A stretch of 64,000 nucleotides of DNA from Hafnia psychrotolerans (GCF_014639435.1 NZ_BMFZ01000003.1:248001-312000); one strand, 5' to 3'; shown: positions 9,589 to 18,934, counted from the stretch's first letter. The notes: generated from the letters alone by a model not told the origin. Numbers and translations are program-made.

Positions 9589-9604
9589 TAGACCGATTGG
9601 TCTA
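9589..9604. promoter_or_regulatory. NemR operator upstream of nemR
   Basis: TAGACC-GATT-GGTCTA is a perfect match to the known NemR box TAGACC-N4-GGTCTA. It ends 14 bases before the nemR ATG, so bound NemR would block transcription of its own operon. Confidence 0.92.
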
Positions 9605-9618
9605 TTATTCTCAGCCCT

Positions 9619-10230
9619 ATGAACAAACATGCTCAACCTCATAGTGATACACGCGAACATCTGCTGGCCACGGGTGAAGAACTCAGCCTGCGTTTAGGTT
9701 TTACTGGCATGGGTCTAACAGAACTTCTGAAAACGGCCGAAGTTCCAAAAGGGTCCTTCTATCATCACTTTCGCTCCAAAGAAGCTTTTGGTGAAGCGAT
9801 GATTCAACGGTATTTCGAACATTACGATCTGCACTTACAACAGCTTTTTGGCCAAACTCAGGGTGACCAGCGTCATCATATCCTGAGTTATTATGCCCAG
9901 AATATTACCAACTTTTGCAGCAGCGAATGCCACAACGCCTGCCTGTCAGTCAAGCTGTCCGCTGAGGTTAGTGACCTTTCAGAGTCAATGCGCCACGTAC
10001 TTGAGCAGGGTTCTACCCGGGTGATTAACCGCTTAAAAGATGCGATTGAAAAAGGGATTGCTGAAGGCTCCCTTACTGTACCTGTATCCCCCGCCATCGC
10101 TGCGACGACCCTTTATTCACTCTGGCTGGGTGCTTCCTTGCTGGCGAAAATCAAACGTTCAGTGACGCCACTGGCAGCGGCACTGGAAAGTGTTGAAATG
10201 CTGCTTCAACCGCCAGATAAGGCGAAATGA
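9619..10230 (+). CDS. nemR: TetR-family electrophile/HOCl-sensing repressor NemR
   Basis: A TetR repressor of 203 residues (E. coli 199). The N-terminal helix-turn-helix includes TELLKTAEVPKGSFYHHF (about 34-51). The redox site is kept: Cys100 and Cys108 match E. coli Cys98 and Cys106, and Lys177 matches the Lys175 that bonds with Cys106 after oxidation. An extra Cys104 lies between them, which E. coli lacks. NemR represses nemRA and lets go when modified by quinones, aldehydes or bleach. nemA follows after 148 bases. Confidence 0.95.
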   Translation: MNKHAQPHSDTREHLLATGEELSLRLGFTGMGLTELLKTAEVPKGSFYHHFRSKEAFGEAMIQRYFEHYDLHLQQLFGQTQGDQRHHILSYYAQNITNFCSSECHNACLSVKLSAEVSDLSESMRHVLEQGSTRVINRLKDAIEKGIAEGSLTVPVSPAIAATTLYSLWLGASLLAKIKRSVTPLAAALESVEMLLQPPDKAK

Positions 10231-10342
10231 CGAGTCTAAGAAACCTAGTGCATTGATTTAAATCGTATTACTTCCCATAAAAATTTGTTAAGCCGAGCCC
10301 GATCAGAACTGCGCTCGTTTGGTTAAAAAGTTTCACCCTAAC

Positions 10343-10358
10343 CAGACCGACCAGTCTA
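10343..10358. promoter_or_regulatory. Second, imperfect NemR-like operator upstream of nemA
   Basis: CAGACC-GACC-AGTCTA matches the NemR box in 10 of 12 specified positions. It lies in the nemR-nemA gap, just before the nemA ribosome-binding site, and suggests a second NemR contact or an internal nemA promoter. Confidence 0.5.
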
Positions 10359-10378
10359 TTAACCAGGAGTTTAAGAAA

Positions 10379-11470
10379 ATGACTAAGCTTTTCACCCCGA
10401 TTGTTGTCGGTAATCAAACCTTACCGAATCGCGTATTTATGGCACCACTGACCCGTCTGCGTAGCATTGAGCCAGGGGATGTTCCAACACCTCTGATGGC
10501 GGAATATTATGCACAGCGCCACAGTTCAGGCCTGATCATCACTGAAGCGACTCAGATCTCTTTCCAGGCGAAAGGTTATGCAGGCGCACCGGGATTACAT
10601 ACTTCCGAGCAAATCGCCGCATGGAAAAAAATCGTTGCCGGTGTCCATCAGAAGGAAGGCCATATCGCGGTACAGTTGTGGCATACAGGTCGCATTTCAC
10701 ACCACAGTGTGCAGCCGGATAATCAGACACCGGTCTCTTCTTCGGCCATCAATCCGAATACCCGTACCAGCCTGCGCGATGAGCAAGGCAACGCTGTGCG
10801 TGAGGATTGCCCTACCCCACGCGCTCTGGAGCTGAGTGAAATTCCGGGCATCATTAATGATTTCCGCCAGGCCGCTGCAAATTCTCGTGTTGCTGATTTC
10901 GACTATATCGAAATCCATGCTGCGCACGGCTACCTGCTGCATCAGTTCATGTCCCCGGCATCTAACGTGCGCACCGACATCTACGGTGGCAGCATCGAAA
11001 ACCGTACCCGCCTGACGTTGGAAGTGGTTGACGCATCCATCGCGGAAATTGGTGCCGATCGCGTAGGTATACGCATTTCCCCTCTCGGCCCGTTCAACGG
11101 TCTGGATAACGGCGAAGATCAGGAACAAGCCGCGCTATATCTGCTCGATGAACTGAACAAACGCAAACTGGCTTATCTACATATTTCCGAGCCAGACTGG
11201 GCTGGCGGCAAGCCGTACACAGACGCATTCCGCGCAGCCATTCGCGCCCACTATCAAGGGGTTATTGTCGGTGCCGGCGCGTATACCGGCGAGAAAGCAG
11301 AAGAATTGCTCGCCAAAGGCTACATCGATGCGGTCGCCTTTGGCCGCAGCTACATTGCCAACCCGGACCTGGTTGAGCGTCTGAAAAACCGCGCCGCGCT
11401 GAACGAACCCAAAGCTGACCTATTTTACGGCGGTGGCGCGCAAGGCTACACTGATTATCCAACGCTGTAA
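10379..11470 (+). CDS. nemA: N-ethylmaleimide reductase (old yellow enzyme family)
   Basis: An FMN-dependent ene-reductase of 363 residues (E. coli NemA 365). It reduces electrophilic alkenes, N-ethylmaleimide and nitro compounds with NADPH. Seen: [10 protein letters not shown] (20-29), [10 protein letters not shown] (99-108), the substrate-anion pair in HAAHGY (His180, His183, Tyr185) and the C-terminal phosphate site VGAGAYT/AFGR. The frame is open 20 codons further upstream, but ATG 10379 has CAGGAG 9 bases before it and matches E. coli NemA. A terminator after it separates it from gloA. Confidence 0.96.
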   Translation: MTKLFTPIVVGNQTLPNRVFMAPLTRLRSIEPGDVPTPLMAEYYAQRHSSGLIITEATQISFQAKGYAGAPGLHTSEQIAAWKKIVAGVHQKEGHIAVQLWHTGRISHHSVQPDNQTPVSSSAINPNTRTSLRDEQGNAVREDCPTPRALELSEIPGIINDFRQAAANSRVADFDYIEIHAAHGYLLHQFMSPASNVRTDIYGGSIENRTRLTLEVVDASIAEIGADRVGIRISPLGPFNGLDNGEDQEQAALYLLDELNKRKLAYLHISEPDWAGGKPYTDAFRAAIRAHYQGVIVGAGAYTGEKAEELLAKGYIDAVAFGRSYIANPDLVERLKNRAALNEPKADLFYGGGAQGYTDYPTL

Positions 11471-11514
11471 GATTGCCTCATCAGCTAAACAGGTGTCATC
11501 CAAACCTTGGTAAT

Positions 11515-11548
11515 GCGGCCGCCGTTTGCTCCAGCGGCCGCGTTTTTT
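11515..11548 (+). terminator. nemA terminator
   Basis: A GC-rich 8-bp stem GCGGCCGC/GCGGCCGC with an 11-base loop is followed by TTTTTT. It lies between nemA and gloA. Confidence 0.88.
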
Positions 11549-11611
11549 GCCTGTGCAGTGACAATCAGCTAGTCTGTTATTCATTACTTACCCCTGCAAT
11601 CAGAGGACACT

Positions 11612-12019
11612 ATGCGCTTACTTCATACCATGCTCCGCGTCGGCGACCTGCAACGCTCAATAAATTTCTACACTGATGTTCTCGGTATGCGTCTGCTGCG
11701 TACCAGCGAAAATACCGAATACAAATATTCGCTGGCCTTCGTGGGTTATACCGATGAAAGTGAAGGTGCCGTAATAGAACTGACCTACAATTGGGATGTT
11801 GACAGCTACGATCTGGGCACCGCTTATGGCCATATCGCTTTAGGTGTCGATAACGTGGCACAGACTTGCGAAGACATTCGTAACGCAGGCAGCAACGTGA
11901 CGCGTGAAGCGGGTCCAGTCAAAGGCGGTTCTACTGTTATTGCTTTTGTGGAAGATCCGGACGGCTATAAAATCGAACTGATCGAATCCAAACATGTCGG
12001 TCAGGGCTTGGGGAAATAA
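11612..12019 (+). CDS. gloA: Lactoylglutathione lyase (glyoxalase I)
   Basis: A metal-dependent glyoxalase of 135 residues, like E. coli GloA (Ni-dependent). All four metal ligands are present: His5, Glu56, His74 and Glu122. It isomerises the methylglyoxal-glutathione hemithioacetal to S-lactoylglutathione. In E. coli gloA is partly co-transcribed with nemRA. Here a strong terminator precedes it, so at least part of its expression should come from its own promoter. Confidence 0.97.
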   Translation: MRLLHTMLRVGDLQRSINFYTDVLGMRLLRTSENTEYKYSLAFVGYTDESEGAVIELTYNWDVDSYDLGTAYGHIALGVDNVAQTCEDIRNAGSNVTREAGPVKGGSTVIAFVEDPDGYKIELIESKHVGQGLGK

Positions 12020-12034
12020 TCCTGTTTCTATATC

Positions 12035-12057
12035 AAGGGCGTCAATGCGCCCTTTTT
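12035..12057 (+). terminator. gloA terminator
   Basis: AAGGGCG/CGCCCTT stem with a 6-base loop followed by a T-run, 15 bases past the gloA stop. Confidence 0.75.
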
Positions 12058-12140
12058 CTTGCCCTTTTCCCGCCGGCATCCTGCAACCTCCGTAAAAATT
12101 TGCCATAATGCGCGCTGAATTCGATGAAGATAAGAAACTG

Positions 12141-12818
12141 ATGGCCGAAAATAGTGAAACTAACGCCCTGAAAGGCCGTTTTCGTGGTTTTTACCCTGTG
12201 GTTATTGATGTAGAAACTGCGGGATTTAACGCAGAAACTGACGCACTGCTGGAAATTGCCGCCATCAGCCTGAAAATGGATGACGATGGCTGGCTGGAAA
12301 CCGACGAAACGCTGCATTTCCACGTTGAGCCTTTCGAAGGCTCGATTTTGGTGCCGGAAGCCTTGGCATTTAACGGTATAGATCCGACCAATCCCCTGCG
12401 TGGCGCAGTAAGCGAGTACGATGCTCTGCACGCCATTTTCAAAGCTATTCGCAAAGGGATGAAAGAACAAAACTGTAACCGGGCCATTATTGTTGCGCAT
12501 AATGCCAACTTCGATCACAGCTTTTTGATGGCGGCGGCGGAACGCGCTGGATTGAAACGCAATCCGTTCCACCCTTTTGCCACTTTTGATACAGCGGCAC
12601 TTAGCGGGTTAGTTCTCGGTCAAACCGTACTGGCCAAAGCCTGTATCAGTGCGGGCATGGTGTTCGACAGCAGCCAAGCACATTCGGCGTTGTATGATAC
12701 CGAACAAACCGCTGAATTGTTTTGTGAGCTGGTGAATCGCTGGAAGCGCCTTGGTGGCTGGCCGTTGCCTGTCAACGTAGATGACGAAGAGAGCCAGACG
12801 GTCAACAGCGAAGAGTAG
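12141..12818 (+). CDS. rnt: Ribonuclease T
   Basis: A DEDDh 3'-5' exoribonuclease that trims tRNA 3' ends and matures 5S and 23S rRNA. From the ATG at 12141 the catalytic residues fall exactly at Asp23, Glu25, Asp125, His181 and Asp186, the E. coli RNase T numbering. This supports that start over an upstream ATG at 12108, although no strong ribosome-binding site is visible for either. The product is 225 residues; E. coli RNase T is 215, and the extra length is an acidic C-terminal tail. The E. coli neighbour lhr is not present. Confidence 0.94.
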   Translation: MAENSETNALKGRFRGFYPVVIDVETAGFNAETDALLEIAAISLKMDDDGWLETDETLHFHVEPFEGSILVPEALAFNGIDPTNPLRGAVSEYDALHAIFKAIRKGMKEQNCNRAIIVAHNANFDHSFLMAAAERAGLKRNPFHPFATFDTAALSGLVLGQTVLAKACISAGMVFDSSQAHSALYDTEQTAELFCELVNRWKRLGGWPLPVNVDDEESQTVNSEE

Positions 12819-12844
12819 TTATTGGTGTAAACAGCATATTCCTT

Positions 12845-12879
12845 AAAAAAAGAGCGACTCATCATGAGCCGCTCTTTTT
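12845..12879. terminator. Bidirectional terminator between rnt and grxD
   Basis: The AAAAAGAGCG/CGCTCTTTTT inverted repeat has A- and T-runs on its two sides and lies between two converging genes. Confidence 0.85.
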
Positions 12880-12908
12880 ATGACTTCTTGAGTACCTAGA
12901 GGCAGAGC

Positions 12909-13262
12909 TTACTCTGGCTGCGGCTCTTCAGAAGATTTGTACTTTTCTGCCGTTTCCTTGATCAACGTCTGCAACTCACCGCGCTGGAACATTTCAATCA
13001 CGATGTCGCAACCGCCGACCAGTTCTCCATCAACCCACAACTGCGGGAAGGTTGGCCAGTTGGCATACTTAGGCATTTCTGCGCGAATATCTGGATTTTG
13101 CAAGATATCAACGTAGGCAAAGCGTTCACCACAGGCAGAAAGTGCCTGTACGGCCTGAGCAGAGAAACCGCAACTCGGCAGCTTAGGTGAGCCTTTCATG
13201 TACAGAAGGATTGGGTTTTCGGAAACCTGCTTCTGAATTTTTTCTATCGTGGTCGTGGTCAT
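12909..13262 (-). CDS. grxD: Monothiol glutaredoxin 4
   Basis: A monothiol glutaredoxin of 117 residues (E. coli GrxD 115). Active site CGFS has the single Cys31. The TFPQLW segment with the cis-Pro loop and VGGCDI bind glutathione. GrxD carries or transfers [2Fe-2S] clusters with BolA/IbaG-type partners, a role close to that of the suf operon elsewhere in this window. Start MTTTTIEK is preceded by a GAGG-type ribosome-binding site. Confidence 0.96.
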   Translation of the reverse strand: MTTTTIEKIQKQVSENPILLYMKGSPKLPSCGFSAQAVQALSACGERFAYVDILQNPDIRAEMPKYANWPTFPQLWVDGELVGGCDIVIEMFQRGELQTLIKETAEKYKSSEEPQPE

Positions 13263-13770
13263 TTATTGCTTCCTCAAGCCAAAACTGGCTGTCACGGTCT
13301 TTACTCATTGATGCGCTGGGCGCTTTGTCTGAAATGCGCGCCACATGTCGCTTAATATCTGTCGCTTAAGATCTATTGTAACGATGGAGGCCTTTGGATA
13401 AAAACATCATTTTTTACAAGGTCTTTCCCGCGATATCAGTGTGAATGTCTTGCTCCGACGCTCCGACACTTTTTTATAAAAGTGTCTAACGTCTCGCAAT
13501 AATAAACATCCATTCAGAATAACATTTTTGACCGTTGAATTTAACTCTCTTATGACAGAGTGAGTTTGACCAGGGCACATTTTTGTCTTTCTGAAATGAG
13601 ATGATTTTTAGAACTGAATACGACTATTTTTGCAGCATTTAAAGTGCTATTAACTTTTTCTCACAATATGATCTAAAATCGAAGCAATTCGTGCTGTTTT
13701 GTGGAGTTCTTTTAGGTAATACTCTGACATCTCTGATGTTTAACCTTGGGCCAATATTGGTAACGACGCC
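13263..13770. other. grxD/mepH divergent intergenic region (508 bp)
   Basis: An AT-rich region between divergent starts. I see no gene. It holds a perfect 9-bp hairpin, GACACTTTT/AAAAGTGTC at 13465-13486, preceded by a tandem CTCCGAC repeat, and a CCAATATTGG palindrome at 13751-13760. The hairpin lacks a T-run on either strand, so it is not a terminator. Confidence 0.5.
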
Positions 13771-14613
13771 ATGCGTTTATTGTTTACGCTTTCTGTGCTG
13801 CTCTTTACCCAGCTATTTCTGAATATGGCGCATGCTTCGCCACATAACAGCGTTGCTGCCGAACAACGGAAAAGCCATGTCAGTCAGGCCAAGCCTGACG
13901 ATCGGCGAAAGCGCAAAGCCGTTGCCCGAAGCAGTAAAAAAACCAAGTCAGAGCCGGTAGTAAAAGAAAGGAAAGCAAAAGTTAAAGAAACAAGAAAAAT
14001 CACCAGTACCAAACTCGTACGCAATCAACATTCTGTCAATAAAAGCGCCAAAACGACCAAGAATAAGGTGACAGCGAAGAAAGAAAGCCGAACGATAGCG
14101 AGAAAGGAGACAAGTAAAAAAACCTATGGTCGCCATCGAAAAACCAAAGACTTACTCGCGAAAGGCAGTAAACCGCTGACATTAAGCGCCGCGCATAAAA
14201 AACGTTATCAACATGCACAGCAGACTGCCATGACAAAGCTGATGCATCAGGTCGGCAAACCTTATCGCTGGGGTGGAACCTCACCGAATACCGGTTTCGA
14301 TTGCAGTGGCTTAGTGTATTACGCCTACAAAGATCTGATGCGTATCAAAATGCCACGTACTGCCAACGAAATGTATCATCTTCGTGATGCAGCACCGGTC
14401 AAACGCAGTGAGCTAGAAAGTGGCGATTTAGTCTTCTTTAGAATCAATAATCGCGGTGCAGCCGATCACGTTGGTGTTTATGTTGGCAACGGTAAATTCA
14501 TTCAGTCTCCGCGTACAGGCGAAGAGATTAAAATTACCTCACTGGGCGACGATTACTGGCAGGGTCACTACGTAGGAGCGCGTCGGGTTATGACGCCTAA
14601 AACGATTCGTTAA
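13771..14613 (+). CDS. mepH: NlpC/P60 murein DD-endopeptidase MepH
   Basis: A secreted peptidoglycan endopeptidase of 280 residues (E. coli MepH/YdhO 271). It has a signal peptide ending near residue 22 (NMAHA), a long lysine-rich low-complexity linker (about 35-135), and a C-terminal NlpC/P60 domain with catalytic Cys178 (FDCSGLV) and His233 (DHVGVY). It cuts D-Ala-mDAP crosslinks and so makes room for wall growth. The linker probably contacts the wall or membrane. In E. coli sodB and ydhP follow; neither is present here. Confidence 0.93.
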   Translation: MRLLFTLSVLLFTQLFLNMAHASPHNSVAAEQRKSHVSQAKPDDRRKRKAVARSSKKTKSEPVVKERKAKVKETRKITSTKLVRNQHSVNKSAKTTKNKVTAKKESRTIARKETSKKTYGRHRKTKDLLAKGSKPLTLSAAHKKRYQHAQQTAMTKLMHQVGKPYRWGGTSPNTGFDCSGLVYYAYKDLMRIKMPRTANEMYHLRDAAPVKRSELESGDLVFFRINNRGAADHVGVYVGNGKFIQSPRTGEEIKITSLGDDYWQGHYVGARRVMTPKTIR

Positions 14614-14713
14614 ATAAGTGGTTACGCTAATCAACGATGAATAGCATTTAACGAAACGTTTATGAAACCTCAGACAATCAACACGCTTTGTTTATCGGGC
14701 ATCTATTAGAATG

Positions 14714-14756
14714 AAAGAAAAGGGCGAGTCCTGTTACAGGACTCGCCCTTTTCTTT
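14714..14756. terminator. Strong bidirectional terminator between mepH and cydH
   Basis: A perfect 20-bp inverted repeat with a 3-base loop (arms 14714-14733 and 14737-14756), beginning AAAGAAAAGGG and ending CCCTTTTCTTT. It lies between the converging mepH and cydH. Confidence 0.9.
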
Positions 14757-14795
14757 GGTTTTTTTCACTCAGGACAGATGAAAGTGAAAGGTGCT

Positions 14796-14885
14796 TCAGC
14801 CCATGACCGCTGTAAAACTGAAAGCTATGATCATTGCCAGTGCGCCTACCACAGTAATGAGAGCAAATTTCAAATCGGTATCCAT
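14796..14885 (-). CDS. cydH: Cytochrome bd-I small subunit CydH (YnhF), 29 residues
   Basis: A 29-codon gene starting MDTDLKFALI with AAGGGG 5-8 bases upstream. It is one transmembrane helix and aligns end to end with E. coli YnhF (also 29 residues, MSTDLKFSL...), with the shared N-terminus TDLKF. It also sits beside purR as in E. coli. YnhF was found in cryo-EM structures as the fourth subunit of cytochrome bd-I oxidase (CydH, also called CydY), where it blocks an oxygen path near haem b595. Such a short gene is easily missed by automatic annotation. Confidence 0.85.
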   Translation of the reverse strand: MDTDLKFALITVVGALAMIIAFSFTAVMG

Positions 14886-15220
14886 TAAAACCCCTTTTGG
14901 ATCAAATGTGGCCTTAACATAAGCCATACAGTTTGTGTGTCAACGCATTTTCTCACAGTTTTGTTTTAAAATCCCGCGATCATCCACCAGGTTACAGAGA
15001 CTTTTTACTTCCCCTTTCGCCAGATATAAGAGAAAATTCGTGGTTACCACACTGCGTGCGGGTCGATTCATTCCGATGTTCTTTCAGACAGTTATGCTTC
15101 TCTGAAAAACCCACCAAAGATTTGACTGCTAATCCCTATTTCAGCAGTCAAACCCACGCAGGCAAACGATTAACATAATGCTAACGTGCTAAAGCACGCT
15201 AGCCAGGAGTCCTTCTTTTC
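14886..15220. other. cydH/purR divergent intergenic region (335 bp)
   Basis: No gene seen. It holds a 10-bp inverted repeat TTTGACTGCT/AGCAGTCAAA (15121-15152), a weak PurR-box-like sequence and an 11-bp near-perfect hairpin at 15180-15203 directly before the purR ribosome-binding site. Confidence 0.5.
15160..15175. promoter_or_regulatory. Weak candidate PurR box upstream of purR
   Basis: AGGCAAACGATTAACA shares GCAAACG and the following TT with the PurR consensus ACGCAAACGTTTGCGT, 10 of 16 bases. purR is autoregulated in E. coli. The right half-site is poor, so confidence is low. Confidence 0.35.
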
Positions 15221-16246
15221 ATGGCAACGATAAAAGATGTCGCAAAACGGGCTGGCGTTTCCACCACAACCGTGTCGCACGTCATCAATAAAACACGTTT
15301 CGTCGCCGAAGAAACTAAAGCCGCTGTGCAGACCGCGATTAAAGATCTGCACTATTCACCCAGCGCGGTGGCGCGTAGCCTCAAGGTCAACAACACCAAA
15401 TCTATCGGTCTACTGGCGGCGTCCAGCGAAGCCCCCTACTTTGCCGAAGTGATCGAAGCCGTTGAGAACAGTTGCTATGCCAAAGGCTACACATTGATTT
15501 TGTGTAACTCACACAACAATCTCGATAAGCAGCAGGCCTATCTGTCGATGCTAGCGCAAAAGCGCGTTGATGGCCTGTTAGTGATGTGCGCAGAATATCC
15601 TGATGCCCTCCTCGATATGCTCGAAGAGTATCGTTCAATTCCGATGGTCGTGATGGACTGGGGTGAGGCGCGCAAAAACTTTACTGACAGCATTATCGAT
15701 AATGCCTTTGAAGGCGGTTATATGGCCGGGCGTTACCTGATTGAACGCGGTCATCGTGATATCGGTGTGATTCCCGGGCAACTGGCCAGAAATACCGGTG
15801 GTGGTCGTTTCCAGGGTTTCGTTAAAGCACTGAACGAGGCCAATATACCGCTACATGAAGAGTGGGTAGTTCAGGGTGATTTTGAGCCGGAGTCCGGCTA
15901 TCAGGCCATGCACAAAATTCTCATGCAAAAGCAGCGTCCGACGGCAGTTTTCTGCGGTGGTGACGTCATGGCTATGGGGGCTATTTGTGCCGCCGATGAG
16001 ATGGGTTTGCGAGTGCCTCAGGACATTTCTGTGATCGGGTATGATAATGTGCGCAATGCCCGTTATTTTTCCCCAGCATTAACCACTATCCACCAGCCAA
16101 AAGAGCGACTGGGCGAAATGGCATTTACTATGCTGCTGGATCGCATCATCAGCAAGCGTGAAGAGTCGCAAACCATCGAAGTTCATCCCAAACTGATTGA
16201 GCGTCGCTCGGTAGCCGATGGTCCTTACCGCGACTATCGCCGTTAG
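15221..16246 (+). CDS. purR: Purine repressor PurR (LacI family)
   Basis: A LacI/GalR regulator of 341 residues, the same length as E. coli PurR. The helix-turn-helix is in [23 protein letters not shown]; the hinge (ARSLK) inserts into the operator minor groove; the periplasmic-binding-like domain binds hypoxanthine or guanine as corepressor. It represses purine, and some pyrimidine, synthesis genes. AGGAG is 11 bases from the ATG, a long spacing. The neighbouring punR/punC pair takes up purine nucleosides, so purine supply and sensing are together. Confidence 0.97.
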   Translation: MATIKDVAKRAGVSTTTVSHVINKTRFVAEETKAAVQTAIKDLHYSPSAVARSLKVNNTKSIGLLAASSEAPYFAEVIEAVENSCYAKGYTLILCNSHNNLDKQQAYLSMLAQKRVDGLLVMCAEYPDALLDMLEEYRSIPMVVMDWGEARKNFTDSIIDNAFEGGYMAGRYLIERGHRDIGVIPGQLARNTGGGRFQGFVKALNEANIPLHEEWVVQGDFEPESGYQAMHKILMQKQRPTAVFCGGDVMAMGAICAADEMGLRVPQDISVIGYDNVRNARYFSPALTTIHQPKERLGEMAFTMLLDRIISKREESQTIEVHPKLIERRSVADGPYRDYRR

Positions 16247-16277
16247 TTTTTAATGATTTTGGCTCTTCCAACAAGTA

Positions 16278-16305
16278 ACGCCTGCGGTTTTTGCAGGCGT
16301 TTTTA
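16278..16305 (+). terminator. purR terminator overlapping the punR stop
   Basis: ACGCCTGC/GCAGGCGT stem, 7-base T-rich loop, then a T-run. Its tail overlaps the stop codon of the converging punR. Confidence 0.85.
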
Positions 16306-17208
16306 ATTGCGCAACCACTCTTGATTCAGCGTTGACGTATCGCCCAGGTAGTCCAGAAGCCATGCCAGCGAGGGAGACTGATTGCTTTGGTCCCAGGTCA
16401 GGCAGCAGGCACTTTCAGGAAAAGCCGTTGCCAGCGTCAGAACGCTTAATTTTTGTTGTGATATCCACGCCTCAACCAGATGCACAGGCATCATGCCCAC
16501 ACATAAACCTTCACACAGGCAATCCACGGCACAAATCCAGTCGGGAACCACTAAACGGCGCTGATTGTCCAGCGTCCAGGTATCGCGTTTAGGTAGATTC
16601 CGTGAAGTATCTTCAATGCACAGTGCCGGATAAGCCCGCAGTTGTTCATCAATGAGTGGTGCAGTTAATGCCGCCAGAGGATGATCCGGGCTGACAACAC
16701 AGTGCCAGTCCATAAAACCCATGTCCCTAAAGCTGAAACGCCCACCGGTGGGCACGGCGCGCGTTGCCCCAATGGCCACATCCGCGCGCCCATCCACTAA
16801 TGCATCCCATACGCCATTAAACACTTCGGAGTGGATAATCAACTCCGTATCGGGAAAGGCACGATAGAAATCAGTAACCAGACGCCTTAATCGGTCAGGT
16901 TTCACAATACGGTCCACTGCAACATTTAGCTGCCCGCGCCATCCATTGGCAACTTGCTGACATTGACGTCGCGTGGCTATCATTTTTTTGATAAGCAAGC
17001 GTGCCTCTTCCACGAAAACCTGACCTGCCGCCGTCAACTCCACATCGCGATGGCGCCTTTCAAATAGCGGCACTGCTAGCCACTGCTCCAGTTGGCGTAC
17101 AGTATAACTGACCGCAGAAGGCACCCGGTGTAACTCTTGAGCCGCAGCACTAAAACTTCCGGTACGCGCAACGGTATCGACCACTTCCAGTGAATACTCT
17201 GACCACAT
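16303..17208 (-). CDS. punR: LysR-type activator PunR of purine nucleoside uptake
   Basis: A LysR-family regulator of 301 residues with strong similarity to E. coli PunR (YdhB). The N-terminal helix-turn-helix is in SFSAAAQELHRVPSAVSYTVRQLE; the C-terminal half is the effector-binding fold. The start MWSEYSLEVVD at 17208 matches E. coli and has GAGG 9 bases upstream; a longer frame begins at 17223. In E. coli PunR activates punC in response to adenosine-type ligands. punC lies divergently 168 bases away, the classic LysR arrangement. Confidence 0.93.
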   Translation of the reverse strand: MWSEYSLEVVDTVARTGSFSAAAQELHRVPSAVSYTVRQLEQWLAVPLFERRHRDVELTAAGQVFVEEARLLIKKMIATRRQCQQVANGWRGQLNVAVDRIVKPDRLRRLVTDFYRAFPDTELIIHSEVFNGVWDALVDGRADVAIGATRAVPTGGRFSFRDMGFMDWHCVVSPDHPLAALTAPLIDEQLRAYPALCIEDTSRNLPKRDTWTLDNQRRLVVPDWICAVDCLCEGLCVGMMPVHLVEAWISQQKLSVLTLATAFPESACCLTWDQSNQSPSLAWLLDYLGDTSTLNQEWLRN

Positions 17209-17376
17209 AATCGTCCGCCTCATCTGCTTTCAATTTTTTTGATATATAAGTGCAAATATTAGCGTTTCACAAGAGGTAAGCCAACCGATTACACTTCGCG
17301 CCTGAGACTTTCTGCACGTTGTGCCGCTATTGATTTATTTTCGCGTAACACGCATCGCTAATAAAAAGAGACATTC

Positions 17377-18591
17377 ATGAAACCCTCGTTTGGATTTATG
17401 CTCTACCTCGCCGGGTTGAGTATGCTGGGCTTTTTAGCCACCGATATGTACCTGCCTGCTTTCAGTACTATGCAAACCAAGTTGGCGACCACGCCCGGTC
17501 TTATCAGCGCCAGTCTGAGTATCTTTCTGGCTGGTTTTGCCATAGGTCAGCTGCTGTGGGGACCGCTGTCTGATAAACTCGGGCGCAGACCCGTGCTGAT
17601 CACCGGCCTAATGCTTTTCGCGCTCGGCTGCCTGGGGATGATATGGGTGGAAAATATCTATCTACTGTTAGCACTCCGTTTTCTGCAGGCCATTGGCGTG
17701 TGTGCGGCAACGGTCAGTTGGCAAGCGCTGGTTGTTGACCGTTACTCTCCTGATGTAGCCAAACGTACTTTTGCGACCATTATGCCGCTGGTGGCATTAT
17801 CCCCCGCCCTTGCCCCATTGCTGGGTGCATGGATATTGAACCACTTTGATTGGGAAGCCATTTTCACTCTGCTGCTGATCATTGGTGTTCTGCTGTTAAT
17901 TTTCTCTTTCCGCATTCGTGAAACTCAAAAAAAGATCGTTGGCCAAGAGGCTGGAAGGTTTAGCTTTCTCAACCTTCTGACTTCATACGTGTTCAGCGGT
18001 AACGTCCTTATTTATGCCGCCTGTTCGGCTGGATTCTTCGCTTGGCTGACCGGTTCACCTTTCATTCTCAGCGATATGGGTTATTCCCCTGGTATTATCG
18101 GTCTGAGTTATGTTCCTCAGACTATCGCTTTCCTGGTTGGTGGGTTCGGCTGTCGCTTATTGATCAGCAAAATCGAGGGTAACCGTATACTTCCCTGGCT
18201 GCTCGCCGGATATGCTCTGAGCATAGTAGCTCTTTATCTGGTGGCTACATTCACCAACGCAACGCTGATCACCTTACTTATCCCGTTCTGTTTAATGGCG
18301 CTGGTGAACGGTGCCTGTTACCCAATTGTGGTCGCTAACGCGTTAATGCCATTCCCTACTAGCACAGGGAAAGCGGCTGCTTTGCAAAATACACTACAAT
18401 TAGGGTTGTGTTTTATTGCCAGCTTGTTGGTTTCTGCGTTTATCGCTTGGCCGTTACTGGCAACCGTTAGCGTTATGCTGGGGACATTGGTGTTGGTCGC
18501 GCTTGGCTTCATGATGGTGAAGAAAAGTACTAAGCAGGAAGTTGCAATAAAAAAGCAATTGGAACCGGCCGAAGTAAAACATGCTAACTAA
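17377..18591 (+). CDS. punC: Purine nucleoside importer PunC (MFS, Bcr/CflA-like)
   Basis: A 12-helix major facilitator protein of 404 residues (E. coli PunC/YdhC 403). Seen: [13 protein letters not shown] in helix 1, the MFS loop [14 protein letters not shown] after helix 2, and the conserved [12 protein letters not shown] and [13 protein letters not shown] segments. E. coli PunC imports purine nucleosides; older annotation called it a Bcr-type drug exporter. Divergent from its activator punR, with purR just beyond. Confidence 0.93.
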   Translation: MKPSFGFMLYLAGLSMLGFLATDMYLPAFSTMQTKLATTPGLISASLSIFLAGFAIGQLLWGPLSDKLGRRPVLITGLMLFALGCLGMIWVENIYLLLALRFLQAIGVCAATVSWQALVVDRYSPDVAKRTFATIMPLVALSPALAPLLGAWILNHFDWEAIFTLLLIIGVLLLIFSFRIRETQKKIVGQEAGRFSFLNLLTSYVFSGNVLIYAACSAGFFAWLTGSPFILSDMGYSPGIIGLSYVPQTIAFLVGGFGCRLLISKIEGNRILPWLLAGYALSIVALYLVATFTNATLITLLIPFCLMALVNGACYPIVVANALMPFPTSTGKAAALQNTLQLGLCFIASLLVSAFIAWPLLATVSVMLGTLVLVALGFMMVKKSTKQEVAIKKQLEPAEVKHAN

Positions 18592-18934
18592 CTGTCATAA
18601 TAACCTTACGTGACAGTAACTTAAATAATATGCCTGCCGTGTATGATTTATTATTGAGAATGCGCGCAGGCAAGTTTATACTCAAAAAAAACAATAAAAA
18701 TAATATTTATACAATGCTTTTTTGCAAAAAAAATCTGAGTGCGGGTAGTGCGTCACGTTTTGTAAAAAAGTTTTTCACGCGGCCGCTCTCAGGTTGCGGT
18801 TTTCTTCTAATTTCCTCTGTTCATAGTCGTATATCAGACAAGGCGGATTAATCGTCTGTTCTCATAATGACCTGCATAGATTGCCTTGTTTTCCAGCAGG
18901 TTAATAAGTCAGAAGAGCATGTGATGGAGAAGCT
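18592..18934. other. punC-cfa intergenic region (343 bp)
   Basis: No convincing gene. It contains the inverted repeat TGCCTGC...GCAGGCA (18630-18671) without a T-run and a TTTTTTGCAAAAAA palindrome near 18718-18731. A long cfa leader is known in E. coli (sRNA RydC acts there). I cannot assign promoter positions from sequence alone. Confidence 0.45.

Noticed and set aside
13465..13486. Terminator between grxD and mepH
   Set aside because: The stem is perfect but no T-run follows on either strand and the genes diverge, so nothing needs ending there.
18630..18851. 73-codon frame upstream of cfa
   Set aside because: Low-complexity Lys/Asn and Phe-rich translation over an AT-rich leader, no ribosome-binding site; more likely untranslated cfa leader.
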